From Thiomargarita sp. (GTDB lineage: Bacteria > Pseudomonadota > Gammaproteobacteria > Beggiatoales > Beggiatoaceae), in NCBI GenBank assembly GCA_020721045.1, contig DYNN01000003.1, positions 1 to 64,000 of the forward strand: DNA of 64,000 bases, read 5' to 3'. Each line of letters opens with the position of its first letter. Position 1 is the first letter of the stretch. The notes beneath the pieces are model-generated. The model ran no database searches. It saw only the letters and a list, made by a program, of their open reading frames with translations, and was not told the origin of the DNA. Shown here piece after piece: positions 9,114-17,060 of the stretch. Both the position numbers and the translations under genes were made by a program.

Positions 9114-10049
9114 TCAATTATAGGCAATGCATTTTTCACAAACCGAACCGATAACATTTTGATCTAAGTTGGCTTGTCGTAGATTCTGAAAGGTTGTGGA
9201 TTGCCAAGCTTCCATAAAATGCATGTGGTTTAAATCGCCCATATTGAAACGACCATCATGATCAAAACAACAGGCGGCTAAATGACCATCATACGTGATA
9301 TGCCCTTCGGTGAACAGTGCCCAACACGGCAAAGGTGGACGTAACGCGCCAATTCTGCCCTGATTTCCTGCACTTGGCTGTGTTCCTTTGGCACCAGACG
9401 TCAATCCGGCTTGCCCGTACAATGGAAGCCAATAGTGTTGATCGACATAAGGCAATATTTCGGCAACGGTTTTTTCCATTTTTTCCTGTTGTTCACCATC
9501 ATATTGAATTGAAGAAGCATATAAACCACATGAATAACCACCGGCTTGCTTGATTTGATGTGCTGCTTTGATATTGTCAATAATCGTATAAAATTCATTA
9601 GCTTTAACACGTGTGACTTCTTGAAATTGTTCAGGTGTTGCATTATTAAGGGAAAATTTAAGTGAATCTAAACCGGCTTTCATGCAAGCTTCAACACGTT
9701 CAGGCGTGGCTAATCGACCATTGGTAGTGAGGAAAACATAGGGATAACCGATTTCTTTAGCGTATTGAATCGCTTCTACTAATCGGTTGTAAATAAATGA
9801 TTCGCCTAAATAAAATAATCCTAATTCTTCAACGCCTGCTTCGCGCATTTCTTTGACAATACGGGTATAAAAATCCCAATCAATGTCTTTCTTTTCGCGC
9901 AATCTGAAGCTACTGGCACAAAAAAAACATTGGAAATCACAACGAGCGGTTAATTCGATTTTTACCGATTTAGGCACAGGCGGCAAGGCTTGGCGATAAG
10001 CTTCTGGAATAAAGGTTATCCGATCAATTTTGTCAGTAATCATAGTCAT
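9114..10049 (-). CDS. Radical SAM/SPASM domain protein
   Basis: A 311-aa protein with the radical SAM [4Fe-4S] motif C-x3-C-x2-C (CDFQCFFC, about residues 35-42), followed by a TIM-barrel pattern (G-L-F-Y-L-G-E-S-F, F-L-T-T-N-G-R). The C-terminal part has cysteines in a SPASM arrangement (PCWALF, AACCFDHDG, CEKC) that would bind one or two auxiliary clusters. Members mature peptides or modify small molecules by radical chemistry. No precursor peptide or partner enzyme can be seen next to it, so the substrate is unknown. The gene follows alaC on the same strand after a hairpin. Confidence 0.85.
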   Translation of the reverse strand: MTMITDKIDRITFIPEAYRQALPPVPKSVKIELTARCDFQCFFCASSFRLREKKDIDWDFYTRIVKEMREAGVEELGLFYLGESFIYNRLVEAIQYAKEIGYPYVFLTTNGRLATPERVEACMKAGLDSLKFSLNNATPEQFQEVTRVKANEFYTIIDNIKAAHQIKQAGGYSCGLYASSIQYDGEQQEKMEKTVAEILPYVDQHYWLPLYGQAGLTSGAKGTQPSAGNQGRIGALRPPLPCWALFTEGHITYDGHLAACCFDHDGRFNMGDLNHMHFMEAWQSTTFQNLRQANLDQNVIGSVCEKCIAYN

Positions 10050-10133
10050 TTTCTCTGGTTAAAAATAATACAAAATACTCTCTGAATAATAGCAAAAAGC
10101 TCGAGTATTTTTTGAATTTTATTTTTATAATGT

Positions 10134-10159
10134 AGAACTGGCAATTAACTACCAGTTCT
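10134..10159 (-). terminator. Hairpin between alaC and the radical SAM gene
   Basis: Inverted repeat AGAACTGG (10134-10141) and CCAGTTCT (10152-10159) with a 10-nt loop. A T-rich run follows on the plus strand, while the minus-strand side lacks a clear U-run. It probably limits alaC read-through. Confidence 0.5.
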
Positions 10160-10189
10160 TTTATTTTACATTTTACATGAGAAATTTGA

Positions 10190-11377
10190 TTACAACAGAT
10201 TGTCTTTTTTGAACATTTCTTTTATGCCACGGAGTGCTTGCCGAATTCGATGTGGATTTTCAATTAACGCAATACGCACATGGTCATCGCCGTAACTACC
10301 AAAACCAACACCGGGTGAAACCGCAACTTTTGCTTCAACTAACAATTTCTTAGCAAATTCTAACGATCCCATTGCTTGATAAAATTCGGGAATTTTTGCC
10401 CACACAAACATGGTTGCTTTAGGTTTTTCAATGTGCCAACCAATCGCATTTAAGCCGTCACACAAAACATCGCGGCGTTTACTGTACATGTCACTAATTT
10501 CTTGCACACAGTCTTGCGATTCTTCCAGTGCTGTAATACAAGCCACTTGAATCGGGGTAAATGTGCCGTAATCAAGATAAGATTTTATTTTGGTCAATGC
10601 ACCCACTAAGGTAGGATTACCACACATAAAGCCAACTCGCCAACCCGGCATATTATAACTCTTTGACATGGAAAAAGATTCGATAGCAATTTCTTTCGCT
10701 CCAGGTACTTGTAAAATTGAAGGGGCTACGTAGCCATCAAAAACTAAATCGGCATAAGCTAAATCGTGAATAACCCAAATTTGATATTCTTTAGCAATTT
10801 CAACAACTTTTTCAAAAAAATCTAATTCAACACATTGTGCTGTTGGATTACCGGGAAAATTTAATACCAACATTTTGGGGCGGGGCCAAGAGTCAACAAT
10901 GGCTTTTTGTAATTCTACGAAAAAATCAACGCCCGGGATTAAAGGAACATGACGAATATCTGCGCCTGCAATGACAAATCCATAAGGATGAATGGGATAG
11001 GCAGGATTGGGCACTAAAATAGAGTCGCCGGGACCCACAGTTGCCAAGGCTAAATGGGCTAAGCCTTCTTTAGACCCAATGGTGACAATCGCTTCTGAAT
11101 CTGGATTTAAATCAACATTATATCGCTTTTTATACCATTGACAAATCGCACGACGTAAGCGAGGAATCCCTTTGGAAGCGGAATAACGATGGGTGTCTTT
11201 ACGCAGGGCAACTTCAACTAATTTATCAACGATGTGTTGCGGTGTCGGTTGATCAGGGTTTCCCATACCCAAATCGATAATATCTTCTCCTCGCGCTCGT
11301 GCTTCAGCTTTCAATTGATTCACAATCGCAAATACATAGGGAGGTAGACGTTTAATGCGTGGAAATTCGTCGTTCAA
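10190..11377 (-). CDS. alaC: Alanine aminotransferase AlaC (PLP-dependent, class I/II)
   Basis: A 395-aa cytosolic aminotransferase that makes alanine from pyruvate and glutamate. The N-terminus ([20 protein letters not shown]) and [12 protein letters not shown] are typical of the AlaC/YfdZ group. The substrate-binding N-F-P-G-N-P-T-A-Q lies at about residues 172-180, and the PLP Schiff-base lysine lies in [15 protein letters not shown] (about 234-248). The C-terminal arginine is in [10 protein letters not shown]. The gene is of full length and stands alone between convergent or weakly linked neighbours. Confidence 0.9.
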   Translation of the reverse strand: MNDEFPRIKRLPPYVFAIVNQLKAEARARGEDIIDLGMGNPDQPTPQHIVDKLVEVALRKDTHRYSASKGIPRLRRAICQWYKKRYNVDLNPDSEAIVTIGSKEGLAHLALATVGPGDSILVPNPAYPIHPYGFVIAGADIRHVPLIPGVDFFVELQKAIVDSWPRPKMLVLNFPGNPTAQCVELDFFEKVVEIAKEYQIWVIHDLAYADLVFDGYVAPSILQVPGAKEIAIESFSMSKSYNMPGWRVGFMCGNPTLVGALTKIKSYLDYGTFTPIQVACITALEESQDCVQEISDMYSKRRDVLCDGLNAIGWHIEKPKATMFVWAKIPEFYQAMGSLEFAKKLLVEAKVAVSPGVGFGSYGDDHVRIALIENPHRIRQALRGIKEMFKKDNLL

Positions 11378-11522
11378 GGTAGTTTCCTTCTAAAGCAAAA
11401 TCGTAGAGTATATAAGCTACACCATTGTTATTTCAAGACTGCTGGTGCACGATGCACCCCGCACACTATTTTAGCTTATTTTCGCGCTTAATTTAATGGT
11501 ACTGCGCTTTTTGTCAGTAATT

Positions 11523-13268
11523 TTAAGCAATGCGTTTCATCACATAACGCCCAGGTGCTTGTTCTATGGGCTTATGCGTTGCATTTCCAAACAGTGTCGG
11601 TGCTGGAATTTCAGCGCCACCCCGTTTTTTCAACCATTCACTCCAATGGGGCCACCAACTGCCCGGTACTGATTTGGCGGTGTTTAACCAATCTGCTGAT
11701 TCTTTGCCTAATTCTCCTTCCATCCAATAATTACGTTTGTTTTTATAAGGGGGATTAATCACGCCTGCAATATGTCCGCTGGCACCTAATACAAATTCAA
11801 TCGGTCCAGTAAAGAGTTGCGTATTAATAAATGTACTAGTCCAAGGTGCAATATGATCGTCAATGGTGGATAAGAAGTAGCTTGGTGTTTTAATTTTGGT
11901 TAAATCAATTGCGGTATTACAAATGGTTAACGCCCCGGGTTGTACAAGCTTGTTATCTAAGTATAAATTACGCAAATAATAACTGTACATATCTGCAGGC
12001 AAATTGGTAGAATCACTATTCCAATATAAAATATCAAATGGCGCAGGTGTTTGTCCTTTCAGATAATTATTGACTACATAAGACCAAATAAGATCATTCG
12101 CACGTAACATCGAAAATGCTAAGGCTAAATCTTTACCTGATAATACACCGGTTTGTTTTAGTTGAGATTCGCGTTGTTCAACTTGTGATTGGTCGATAAA
12201 TACACCGATTTCACCTGGTTCTTTAAAATCTAACATCGTAGTGAAAAAAGTTGCCGATGCAATTTGGGCTTGTTTTTTACGATCATGTAACACAGCTAAA
12301 GCCGTTGCTAGCAATGTACCGCCAACGCACCAAGAAGCCGCATTAATTTTCTTTGCATCAGTGATTTCTTTAACAACTTCAAAAGCTTTGAGTACACCTG
12401 TTTCAATATAATCGTCCCAACTATATTGTGATTGGCTTTTCTCCGGATTGATCCATGAGATCATGAATACTGTATTTCCCTGATCAATTGCATATTTCAC
12501 AAAGGAATTAGATTCTTGTAAATCAAGGATATAGAACTTATTAATGCAAGGCGGTACAATGACTAATGGACGATCCAGTACATTGGGCGTTGTTGGCGCG
12601 TATTGAATCAATTGAATTAATTCATTTTCAAACACTACAGCCCCTGGGGTCACTGCTAAATTTTTACCCAACGAAAAAGCGGCTTCATCTGTCATACTGA
12701 TGCGACCTTTTTCCAGATCACCCAATAGATTTTTTAAACCGTCAAGTAAACTTTGTCCTTTGGTTTCCGCTGCTTGCTTAAGAATTTCTGGATTAGTGAG
12801 GGTAAAATTAGTCGGCGACATAGCATCAATAAAATATTTGGTATAAAACCGTAATTTCTTTTGATGTGCGTCGTCTAAATCAGCAGATTCTGCCATGTTT
12901 AACAACAAGTTAGATGCCAGTAAATAAGATTGTTTTAAATAATCAAATACTGGATTTTCTTGCCATTCTTTAGCAGAAAAACGGCGATCACCAGCAGCCG
13001 GTTTCACTACAGGTTGAGTTTCTTTGCCCATTTGTATATCAAACATCCGCGCCCATAATTTAAGCTGATCGCGTTGATAATTGGCAAAAGTTTCTACCCA
13101 TTGTTGTGGATTATTAACAAATTGGGTAGATAATTCATTCCATGCCTTAGTAAATTCTTTAACCATCTCCTGCCCTTGATGAGTGGCAAAGTTAGTCATG
13201 AGTTCTGTTGTGCCTTTAAACACTTTAATCAATTCTTCTGGTGTTTGTGGCATTTGCGGTGTGGTCAT
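11523..13268 (-). CDS. phaC: Class I poly(3-hydroxyalkanoate) synthase PhaC
   Basis: A 581-aa polymerase that joins 3-hydroxyacyl-CoA units into polyhydroxybutyrate on storage granules. The lipase-like box W-C-V-G-G with its catalytic cysteine lies near residue 317. The Asp and His of the triad are in I-D-D-H-I-A-P-W and G-A-S-G-H-I-A-G-V-I-N-P. W-W-P-H-W and the R-Y-V-M close to the C-terminus are typical of class I enzymes. An AAGGA site precedes the ATG. No phaA, phaB or phasin gene is adjacent, so the substrate pathway must be encoded elsewhere. Confidence 0.93.
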   Translation of the reverse strand: MTTPQMPQTPEELIKVFKGTTELMTNFATHQGQEMVKEFTKAWNELSTQFVNNPQQWVETFANYQRDQLKLWARMFDIQMGKETQPVVKPAAGDRRFSAKEWQENPVFDYLKQSYLLASNLLLNMAESADLDDAHQKKLRFYTKYFIDAMSPTNFTLTNPEILKQAAETKGQSLLDGLKNLLGDLEKGRISMTDEAAFSLGKNLAVTPGAVVFENELIQLIQYAPTTPNVLDRPLVIVPPCINKFYILDLQESNSFVKYAIDQGNTVFMISWINPEKSQSQYSWDDYIETGVLKAFEVVKEITDAKKINAASWCVGGTLLATALAVLHDRKKQAQIASATFFTTMLDFKEPGEIGVFIDQSQVEQRESQLKQTGVLSGKDLALAFSMLRANDLIWSYVVNNYLKGQTPAPFDILYWNSDSTNLPADMYSYYLRNLYLDNKLVQPGALTICNTAIDLTKIKTPSYFLSTIDDHIAPWTSTFINTQLFTGPIEFVLGASGHIAGVINPPYKNKRNYWMEGELGKESADWLNTAKSVPGSWWPHWSEWLKKRGGAEIPAPTLFGNATHKPIEQAPGRYVMKRIA

Positions 13269-13292
13269 CGCTTATTCCTTGAGTTAGTTTTT

Positions 13293-14012
13293 TTATTTTT
13301 CCCACAATTCTATAATACCGTTACCGGTCATCGCATCGTTATTGCTAAACTTATCACTTGGTGTACCGACACTTCCGGTTAAGCGGTTGTCTTCTAAAGT
13401 CAGACGATATTCGTTATTCGTTCCCCAACCACTACCTGTATGATGCGCTTCCAACGCTCGAATTCGTTTCATACGTATTAATGACCGAGTGGCAGTGATT
13501 GTTGCAAATTGTTCTTCATCCACCACATCTTCTGCATTTTTCCAAACAGATTCATCATGTTCAGTCACGAGATATTGAGTGATAATATCGCCAACAACTT
13601 TCGCGCGTAAAAAAGTAGCGGGTTCTGCATCGGCTGTTTTATGTATCATTTCGCCCCCAACAAAACCATTTTGTATACTTTGAAAATACAATTCAGTTAC
13701 ATATTGGTTTTGTGGTGCACTATAAGTCCCTGTCCAAGTTGTGCCACGCAAACGTTGAGCAAATAATTCGGCATCTAAAATTTGCTGTCCGGCAGATAAC
13801 AGGTGAAAAGAAGCATCATCGGGGTTAAATCCTAATAGAATAGAATTGGTAATTGAATAATTATCCCCATTAACCATGATACCGCCAATCTGTATTTCAT
13901 TAATCGCTTCTTTTTGCGGAATCACATAGGCTTTGGAAAAATCAACTTCAGTTGCAGAAACACCAACACTCAATAGATTTAATAAACTGATGAAAATAAT
14001 TTGACGTCGCAT
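13293..14012 (-). CDS. Exported protein of unknown function
   Basis: A 239-aa protein with a clear signal peptide (MRRQIIFISLLNLLSVGVSA, cleavage near residue 20). The mature part looks rich in beta strand and contains aromatic and Gly residues (TTWTGTYSAPQNQYVTELYF, G-F-V-G-G-E-M). A short basic segment (R-S-L-I-R-M-K-R-I-R) precedes a final E-Y-R-L-T-L-E-D-N-R-L-T-G-S-V-G segment. I recognise no family. It lies between tpx and phaC on the same strand, with gaps of about 24 bp on each side, so the three may be co-transcribed. A periplasmic location is likely. Confidence 0.6.
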   Translation of the reverse strand: MRRQIIFISLLNLLSVGVSATEVDFSKAYVIPQKEAINEIQIGGIMVNGDNYSITNSILLGFNPDDASFHLLSAGQQILDAELFAQRLRGTTWTGTYSAPQNQYVTELYFQSIQNGFVGGEMIHKTADAEPATFLRAKVVGDIITQYLVTEHDESVWKNAEDVVDEEQFATITATRSLIRMKRIRALEAHHTGSGWGTNNEYRLTLEDNRLTGSVGTPSDKFSNNDAMTGNGIIELWEK

Positions 14013-14036
14013 AGAATAAAACTCCTAATATTGAAA

Positions 14037-14537
14037 TTAAGCTAAAATCGCTAGTGCTTTGTCATAATCGGGTTCTTGAGCAATTTCACCGACTAATTGA
14101 GTATAAATCACTTTATCTTGTTCGTCTAAAATAACGACTGCACGTGCCGTAATGCCCGCCAAAGGACCATCTGTAATGAGTACGCCATAATCTTTGGCAA
14201 ATAAACGATCACGCATCATCGACAAAGGAATGACATTATTAAGTCCTTCCGTTGAACAAAATCGACCCTGTGCAAAGGGTAAATCCGCTGATATGACCAG
14301 CACTACAGTATTGGGATACTGTGCAACTTTTTCATTAAAATAACGAGTTGAAGTTGCACACACTGGCGTATCAAGACTGGGTACAATATTGAGCAATTTT
14401 CTCTTCCCTTGATAAGTTGCTAAACTGACATCATTTAATTGCCCATCAACTAATTTAAATGCAGGTGCAGTGCTACCCATCTTGGGTAAATCACCATGAG
14501 TGTGGCAAGGATTGCCTTTTAGTGTAATATCAGCCAT
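14037..14537 (-). CDS. tpx: Thiol peroxidase Tpx
   Basis: A 166-aa atypical 2-Cys peroxiredoxin that reduces lipid and hydrogen peroxides using thioredoxin. The peroxidatic Cys lies in [11 protein letters not shown] (about residue 60) and the resolving Cys in Q-G-R-F-C-S-T-E-G (about residue 94). The N-terminal L-K-G-N-P and G-S-T-A-P-A-F are typical of the family. An AAGGAAATT site lies in front of the ATG. A thioredoxin gene further along (21678) may supply reducing power. Confidence 0.95.
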   Translation of the reverse strand: MADITLKGNPCHTHGDLPKMGSTAPAFKLVDGQLNDVSLATYQGKRKLLNIVPSLDTPVCATSTRYFNEKVAQYPNTVVLVISADLPFAQGRFCSTEGLNNVIPLSMMRDRLFAKDYGVLITDGPLAGITARAVVILDEQDKVIYTQLVGEIAQEPDYDKALAILA

Positions 14538-14753
14538 TTGTTAATTTCCTTGAATTAAGTGAATGTTGTTAATAAAGTATCAAAAATGATAACAGACTTT
14601 CCAATGACATCATCATACATCAATATGTTTATGATTGTCATTAAATAAGGCAAGGATAGTGCATAAATGGTACATTCTAAGGCAATAGACAAAACCTGTA
14701 ACATGTTAGAATAATATCATAAGCATTTTAGTAATGTTTATCAAGGAGTTAAA

Positions 14754-15077
14754 ATGGCTATCATCAAATGCGAACATTGTGAATACACAAAAGAAATTTC
14801 TGGTCAATATGCTGACAAAACAGTGAAATGTCCTTCATGTGGGCAATCTACCAAAGTACATGACACCATTGTTCTATTTACCGCTTTTTCTGAAAAATTA
14901 TCAGAATTTCAAGGTGAATTAGATGAATTGAAACAAATTGCGACTGAAAATCAAGCAAAACCCGTTGCTGAACTAAACGAAGAATTGATGCAAACATTAG
15001 GTAAAATGTTAAGAGATCATCGCATTGCAATGACTGAATTTAACGATGCCACAAAGAGAAACGCACACAATCTCTAG
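14754..15077 (+). CDS. Zinc-ribbon/coiled-coil protein (probably the 5' part of a frameshifted gene)
   Basis: A 107-aa product with an N-terminal zinc ribbon (C-x2-C at residues 6-9 and 26-29: CEHC, CPSC) followed by a Glu/Lys-rich coiled coil (about 50-100). AAGGAG precedes the ATG. The reading frame ends at 15077, but the next reading frame (+2 relative) is open from 15044. It encodes a basic stretch (HKEKRTQSLVRFSLLGFF) that runs straight into the transmembrane helix of the following reading frame. One original protein of the layout zinc ribbon, coil, TM helix, coil is likely. Function unknown. Confidence 0.6.
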   Translation: MAIIKCEHCEYTKEISGQYADKTVKCPSCGQSTKVHDTIVLFTAFSEKLSEFQGELDELKQIATENQAKPVAELNEELMQTLGKMLRDHRIAMTEFNDATKRNAHNL

Positions 15078-15091
15078 TCCGTTTTAGCCTG

Positions 15092-15436
15092 TTGGGATTT
15101 TTTGCGATGATTTTAGTATTATTGTTCTTTAGTTTTGAAATTTTCAGTTATGCTGACGTTATTTCTAAACAACTTTTCGGCATGAATGATAGCGTAAAGG
15201 CAATAAGCACTGATTTAAGAGCGGTTAAAGTCAATTTAACTAAATTAAGTACCTCAGAAAATACCGGAACTTCAACCCTTGAAGTAAGCCAAAATGTTGC
15301 CAAAATACAAGCATCAATAGACACAGTGCAAGGCAAAATAAGTAAAATAAGTGATGATATTGCTAATTTATTAGTAAAAGCAGAAGATTTCATGAATAAT
15401 GAAAGCAACTCTTTTAAATATCGCTATTATCGCTAA
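15092..15436 (+). CDS. TM helix plus coiled-coil protein (probably the 3' part of a frameshifted gene)
   Basis: A 114-aa reading frame beginning with a TTG (or an ATG at 15107). It has one transmembrane helix (F-F-A-M-I-L-V-L-L-F-F-S-F-E-I-F) and a coil rich in Ser/Lys/Ile (residues 25-105). No ribosome binding site precedes either start, which supports reading it as the continuation of the zinc-ribbon gene. It resembles in layout the methionine-rich coiled-coil protein at 1983-2819. It ends 29 bp before the BLUF gene, so the genes may share a transcript. Confidence 0.5.
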   Translation: MGFFAMILVLLFFSFEIFSYADVISKQLFGMNDSVKAISTDLRAVKVNLTKLSTSENTGTSTLEVSQNVAKIQASIDTVQGKISKISDDIANLLVKAEDFMNNESNSFKYRYYR

Positions 15437-15465
15437 CAATTACTTAAAAAACAGGAGATTATACC

Positions 15466-15969
15466 ATGTCAGAAATTTATCTTTCACGCTTATTTTATGC
15501 AAGCACTGCCACAGAAAAATATTCTTCAGCCGAATTAGGCAACATCTTGAAATCATGTCGTAAAAATAATCCAGCTTTGAATATTACCGGTATGCTATTT
15601 CTAGGTAACGGTTATTTTCTACAATGTTTAGAAGGACCACGCGGCAACATTAATACATTGTACCGAAAAATCCTTATTGATGAACGACATACAGACGTAC
15701 AAGTGTTGGAATTCAGAGAAGTTGCCGATCGCTATTTTGGTGAATGGACAATGAAATATGTCGGTTCTATCAACGTTATTAGTAAAATTTTGAAAGAAAC
15801 CGGACTCAAAGAGTTTAATCCTTATCTCGTTGATAATTATACCTTAAATGCTATGGTCGAAGCGTTTAGGGATTACAATGAACCCCAAGTTGCAGCAGTT
15901 GCAGATGCCGGTGGTGTTAAAAATAAAAAAGGGGGTTTTGACATTCTTGGTATGTTTAAGCGTTCTTAA
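15466..15969 (+). CDS. BLUF-domain blue-light photoreceptor
   Basis: A 167-aa protein. Residues 4-97 form a BLUF domain that binds FAD and senses blue light. The conserved Tyr is in LSRLFYAS (residue 10), the flavin-contacting Asn residues are in CRKNNPALNITGM, the switching Gln lies in F-L-Q-C-L-E-G-P-R, and the W-T-M of the last strand is present (G-E-W-T-M-K). The C-terminal 70 residues hold no known output domain, so it is a short BLUF protein that probably acts through a partner. ACAGGAG precedes the ATG. The last 40 bp of the gene and its 3' flank are duplicated at 16901-16977. Confidence 0.9.
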   Translation: MSEIYLSRLFYASTATEKYSSAELGNILKSCRKNNPALNITGMLFLGNGYFLQCLEGPRGNINTLYRKILIDERHTDVQVLEFREVADRYFGEWTMKYVGSINVISKILKETGLKEFNPYLVDNYTLNAMVEAFRDYNEPQVAAVADAGGVKNKKGGFDILGMFKRS

Positions 15970-16000
15970 ATGTAATTTAAACAAAATACAGCATCTATTT
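15921..16000 (+). repeat. Direct repeat, left copy (3' end of the BLUF gene)
   Basis: An 80-bp sequence spanning the end of the BLUF gene and its flank, repeated almost exactly at 16901-16977 with two missing bases and a few substitutions. The two copies bracket about 900 bp that contain the methyltransferase gene. Confidence 0.9.
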
Positions 16001-16015
16001 GAGACCTTTGCAAAA
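16001..16015 (+). repeat. Possible IS terminal inverted-repeat fragment
   Basis: GAGACCTTTGCAAAA begins exactly where the left direct repeat ends. It resembles terminal repeats of some IS5-group elements. No transposase is present and the match is from memory, so this is tentative. Confidence 0.35.
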
Positions 16016-16060
16016 GCATCTAAGTTTTTGCTTAGAAGGTAATTAAAATCATTTATCTTG

Positions 16061-16082
16061 TTCCCACGCTCCAGCGTGGGAA
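16061..16082. repeat. Palindromic repeat TTCCCACGCT/AGCGTGGGAA
   Basis: A perfect palindrome: TTCCCACGCT (16061-16070), CC loop, AGCGTGGGAA (16073-16082). Sequences of this form occur as dispersed repeats in many gammaproteobacteria. It lies just upstream of the methyltransferase gene, inside the inserted segment. Confidence 0.8.
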
Positions 16083-16101
16083 TGCCTAATGGAGATTTAT
16101 T

Positions 16102-16839
16102 ATGGCAATGTCTATCCCAAGTCTAGTTGTGTTAAAAAATATTATTAATGTGTTAAAACAACAAAATATTACAAATAATTGCATTGCTTGTTTAGGTTAT
16201 CCTGATATTTTGGCGCATACAGAACACATCAAAACAATTTTTGGTGAATCTATCGCGGCAAATTTACAGTATCATCCTGATTCGGAGTCAATCATTCGCT
16301 GGCATGGAGTTGGTCGATTGACTGACAGAATAGTAGAAGCCAAGCATTTTTTTGGGTTATTGGGCTATGAATTGGAAATTTTTGATATTGTCAAAGCGCG
16401 TGGCGATGAAATTGTATTGGATTTAAATGTTCCTATGCCAAAAAAATATAAATATCAATATGTTATTTCAATAGATGGTGGAACTTGTGAGCATTGTTTT
16501 AATATTGCCCAAGCTGTAAAAAATTTTGCCGAAATGGTGATGAAAGATGGTTTCATTATGCAAGGCAATCCGTTTAATATGTACAATCATGGTTTTTATA
16601 ATTTAAACCCAACTTGGTATTGTGATTTTTATTTAGAAAATGGTTTTGAAATTCATGATTTGAAAATAGTTCACAATGGCGTTTTTAATCCACAATATTT
16701 TGAAGCTCCACCTTATCAACGTTTCAAAGATATTCCAGAAAATAGTTCTATTGCTATGATTGCACGCCGTAAAGAGATAAAACCCATTAAATGGCCTATT
16801 CAAACTAAATATAAAAACAATCCAACTTTAAAAGGTTAA
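16102..16839 (+). CDS. Putative SAM-dependent methyltransferase-like protein
   Basis: A 245-aa protein. The central part (residues 120-185) has the pattern I-S-I-D-G-G-T-C-E-H-C-F-N, then M-K-D-G-F-I-M-Q-G-N-P-F-N-M-Y-N-H-G-F-Y-N-L-N-P, which resembles the second half of class I methyltransferases found in surface glycan clusters. The N-terminal glycine-rich SAM loop is not convincing (C-L-G-Y-P-D-I), so activity is uncertain. AGGAG... TTATTATG gives a weak start signal. The gene is AT-rich, is flanked by repeats on both sides and lies between two direct repeats, which suggests acquisition as a module. No glycosyltransferases are nearby. Confidence 0.55.
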   Translation: MAMSIPSLVVLKNIINVLKQQNITNNCIACLGYPDILAHTEHIKTIFGESIAANLQYHPDSESIIRWHGVGRLTDRIVEAKHFFGLLGYELEIFDIVKARGDEIVLDLNVPMPKKYKYQYVISIDGGTCEHCFNIAQAVKNFAEMVMKDGFIMQGNPFNMYNHGFYNLNPTWYCDFYLENGFEIHDLKIVHNGVFNPQYFEAPPYQRFKDIPENSSIAMIARRKEIKPIKWPIQTKYKNNPTLKG

Positions 16840-16855
16840 TTTATAGAGACCGTAG

Positions 16856-16881
16856 GTCCGATTAGCGTAGCGTAATCGGAC
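16856..16881. repeat. REP-like palindrome, family A, copy 3
   Basis: A perfect palindrome GTCCGATTA-GCGTAGCG-TAATCGGAC followed by GCATGTTTATCAG, with the same flank as copies 1 and 2. It lies 17 bp after the methyltransferase stop codon and may act as its terminator. Confidence 0.88.
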
Positions 16882-16900
16882 GCATGTTTATCAGATTTAA

Positions 16901-16977
16901 GAATAAAGGGAGTTTTGACATTCTTGGTATGTTTAAGCGTTCTTAAATGCAATTTAAACAAAATACAGCATCTATTT
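16901..16977 (+). repeat. Direct repeat, right copy (orphan BLUF 3' end)
   Basis: A second copy of the end of the BLUF gene (encoding ...FDILGMFKRS and its stop) and its downstream flank. It no longer belongs to any gene. Together with the left copy it marks the borders of the methyltransferase segment. Confidence 0.9.
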
Positions 16978-17060
16978 ATTTGAAATATTTAAAAATAGTT
17001 GCTTTACTTTAGTAGATTTTATAATCACACTTCACACTTATTATTTTATTAAACGATAAC

